Shown: positions 60,905 to 62,772 of the stretch, piece after piece
Layout: the number at the start of each line of letters is the position of its first letter
How positions within the stretch are numbered: position 1 is the first letter of the stretch
From: Deltaproteobacteria bacterium
GTDB lineage: Bacteria; Desulfobacterota; Syntrophia; Syntrophales; UBA8958
Assembly (NCBI GenBank): GCA_029553375.1
Contig: JAKPCH010000004.1
Coordinates: 1 to 62,772 of the forward strand
Reading direction: 5' to 3'
Length of the DNA: 62,772 bases
Notes under the pieces: model-generated
Seen by the model: only the letters and a program-made list of their open reading frames with translations
The model's database searches: none
Told to the model about the DNA's origin: nothing
Program-made: the position numbers and the translations under genes

Positions 60905-62184
60905 CGCTTGATCTTGGAACGCAGGGTCTTGCGGTCGATCCCCAGGACGGAGGCGGCACGGCTCTGGTTCCACCCTTCGGAATTGAGGACCTCGAGGATC
61001 CTGCCCCTCTCCACCACCTCCAGGGGGGTGAGATCTTTCTTCACCCGAAACCGGGGGGGCAGATGCTCGGGGAGGATGAGGTTGTAGGGCGACAGGAGGA
61101 CGATCTGCTGGAGGACGTTCTGGAGCTCCCGGACGTTCCCGGGCCAGTCGTAGGCCATGAAGAGTTCCATGACCTCGTCGGAGAGGCGGACGGTCGAGTA
61201 GCCGAGTTTCTTGAGGAGGGATTCCACCAGTTGGGGCAGGTCGCCCTTGTGCTCCCGCAGGGGCGGTATGTGGAGGCGGACGATGAAACGGTAGAGGAGG
61301 TCCGCCCGGAACCGCCCCTTCTGGACCTCCTCGTCCACGTTGCGATTGGCGGCCGCCACCACCCTCACCGCCACGTGGCGCACGGCGTGGCCCCCGAGAC
61401 GGCGGACCTCGCCGTTCTGCATGAACCTCAGGAGCTTGGCCTGGAGGTTCGTGGACATCTCCGTGACCTCGTCGAGGAAAATGGTCCCCCCCTGGGCGCT
61501 CTCGATCAGTCCCTGGTGGGGGTGGTCGGCCCCCGTGAAGGCCCCCTTCTCGTAGCCGAAGAGCTCCGACTCGAGGAGGGTGTCGGGAATGGCGCCGCAG
61601 TGGACGACGACGAAGGGTTTGTCCCTCCTGATGCTCAACTGGTGGAGGGAACGGGCCGCCAACTCCTTACCCGTGCCGCTCTCCCCCTCGATGAGGACGC
61701 TGGCCTCGGAATCGGCCACCCGGGCCACCTGCTTGTAGAAATTCACCATCACGGCGGAGGAGCCGATAAACTGGCCGTCGTCCCTCACCTTTTCCCGGTC
61801 CCCCCGGCGCCGGCGGCGCAGCTCCCGGACGTCGAGGACCTTTTTCACCATCTCCCGGATGGCCTCGGGGGTGAAGGGTTTGCTGATGTAGTCCCAGGCC
61901 CCGTAGCGGAGGGCCTCCATGGTCGTTTCGAGGGAACCGTAGGCCGTCATGAGGATCACGGGCAGGTCGGGCCACTTCTCGTGGACCCGCTTGAGGAACT
62001 GGAGCCCGTCCATGCCGGGCATGCGGATATCCGACAGGAGGAGATCGAAATGGTCCAGCTCCTCCTTCAGGGCCTCCTCGGCGGAGGTGAAGGTCCGGAC
62101 CTCGTGGCCCTCTACGGCCAAGGCGTCGTGGAGGAACTCACAGGCCACGGCATCGTCGTCGAGGACGAGAACGCGCGCCGCCAT
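60853..62184 (-). CDS. sigma-54-dependent response regulator (NtrC family)
   Basis: 443 residues: receiver domain with phosphoacceptor D52 (LSDIRMPG), AAA+ domain with Walker A GESGTGKE (167-174) and GAFTGA (214-219) for contact with sigma-54, and a C-terminal Fis-type helix-turn-helix ([35 protein letters not shown]). It should activate sigma-54 promoters when phosphorylated. It follows gap by 6 bp on the same strand, and its 3' end overlaps the convergent kinase. Regulated genes are unknown; no -24/-12 sites were recognised near pil genes. Confidence 0.95.
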   Translation of the reverse strand: [443 protein letters not shown]

Positions 62185-62190
62185 GGAAGC

Positions 62191-62772
<582 letters not shown>

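Overview
The window is 62.8 kb of compact, GC-rich bacterial chromosome (about two thirds G+C by eye, third codon positions almost all G or C). It encodes core housekeeping genes, a Gram-negative type IV pilus assembly set with a secretin, a four-gene glycine cleavage system with split P protein, SelA, a DUF39 homocysteine-biosynthesis protein, a KamA-type radical SAM aminomutase and a sigma-54 response regulator. This mix best fits an anaerobic Desulfobacterota/'Deltaproteobacteria'-like organism (syntroph or sulfate-reducer relatives). That assignment is inference; there is no rRNA here. I see no insertion sequence, prophage or CRISPR array.

Layout. 1-7.4 kb: the N-terminus of a 3-hydroxyacyl-CoA dehydrogenase, a YacP-like NYN nuclease, then minus-strand genes (TPR protein, M24 peptidase, gcvH copy 1, LipM-type octanoyltransferase, hisC, rpsU, LOG protein, holA). 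7.4-14.5 kb: a plus-strand minor-pilin operon (FimT/GspH, PilV, PilW, PilX-like), PilY1 and a PilB/GspE ATPase. 14.7-18.2 kb: pilN-pilO-pilP-pilQ. 18.2-21.5 kb: a half-length MFS gene and a two-part AtuA-family pair bounded by AT-rich gaps, separating pilNOPQ from pilM. 21.5-47 kb: about 25 kb of minus-strand genes, in transcription order a HemN-like radical SAM protein, selA, rlu, pgeF, rho, rpmE, prfA, prmC, murA, hisD, tRNA-Gly, rimP, nusA, infB, ylxP, rbfA, nrnA, truB, rpsO, pnp, an M16 peptidase, dut, DUF39, then ftsB and pilM. 47-56.6 kb: plus-strand def, then gcvT-gcvH-gcvPA-(DUF7309/DUF6930-like)-cupin-gcvPB-(KamA family, probable glutamate 2,3-aminomutase)-pspC-lipA. 56.6-62.8 kb: HI0933-like flavoprotein, a YhhQ-type transporter, a secreted hypothetical protein, and a histidine kinase overlapping tail-to-tail with a sigma-54 response regulator that follows a partial gap gene.

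How the genes fit together. Lipoylation appears complete in the window: LipM octanoylates GcvH, LipA inserts sulfur, and lipoyl-GcvH serves GcvT/GcvPA/GcvPB. The translation/transcription block resembles the classic rimP-nusA-infB-rbfA-truB-rpsO-pnp order and carries RNA-level control elements: a terminator-type attenuator before rimP and a long hairpin between rpsO and pnp. The pilus genes give a minor-pilin/PilY1 tip complex, an extension ATPase and the PilMNOPQ alignment complex, but PilA, PilC, PilT and PilD are not in the window.

The most notable points are the KamA-family enzyme whose lysine-recognition positions look like those of glutamate 2,3-aminomutase, the LipM-GcvH pair and second GcvH, the attenuated rimP leader behind a tRNA, unrelated genes inserted in the gcv operon, the split AtuA pair inside the pil locus, and an abrupt composition change within gap at the right edge that may be recombination or a chimeric assembly. 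I did not find a clearly new defence or mobile system.
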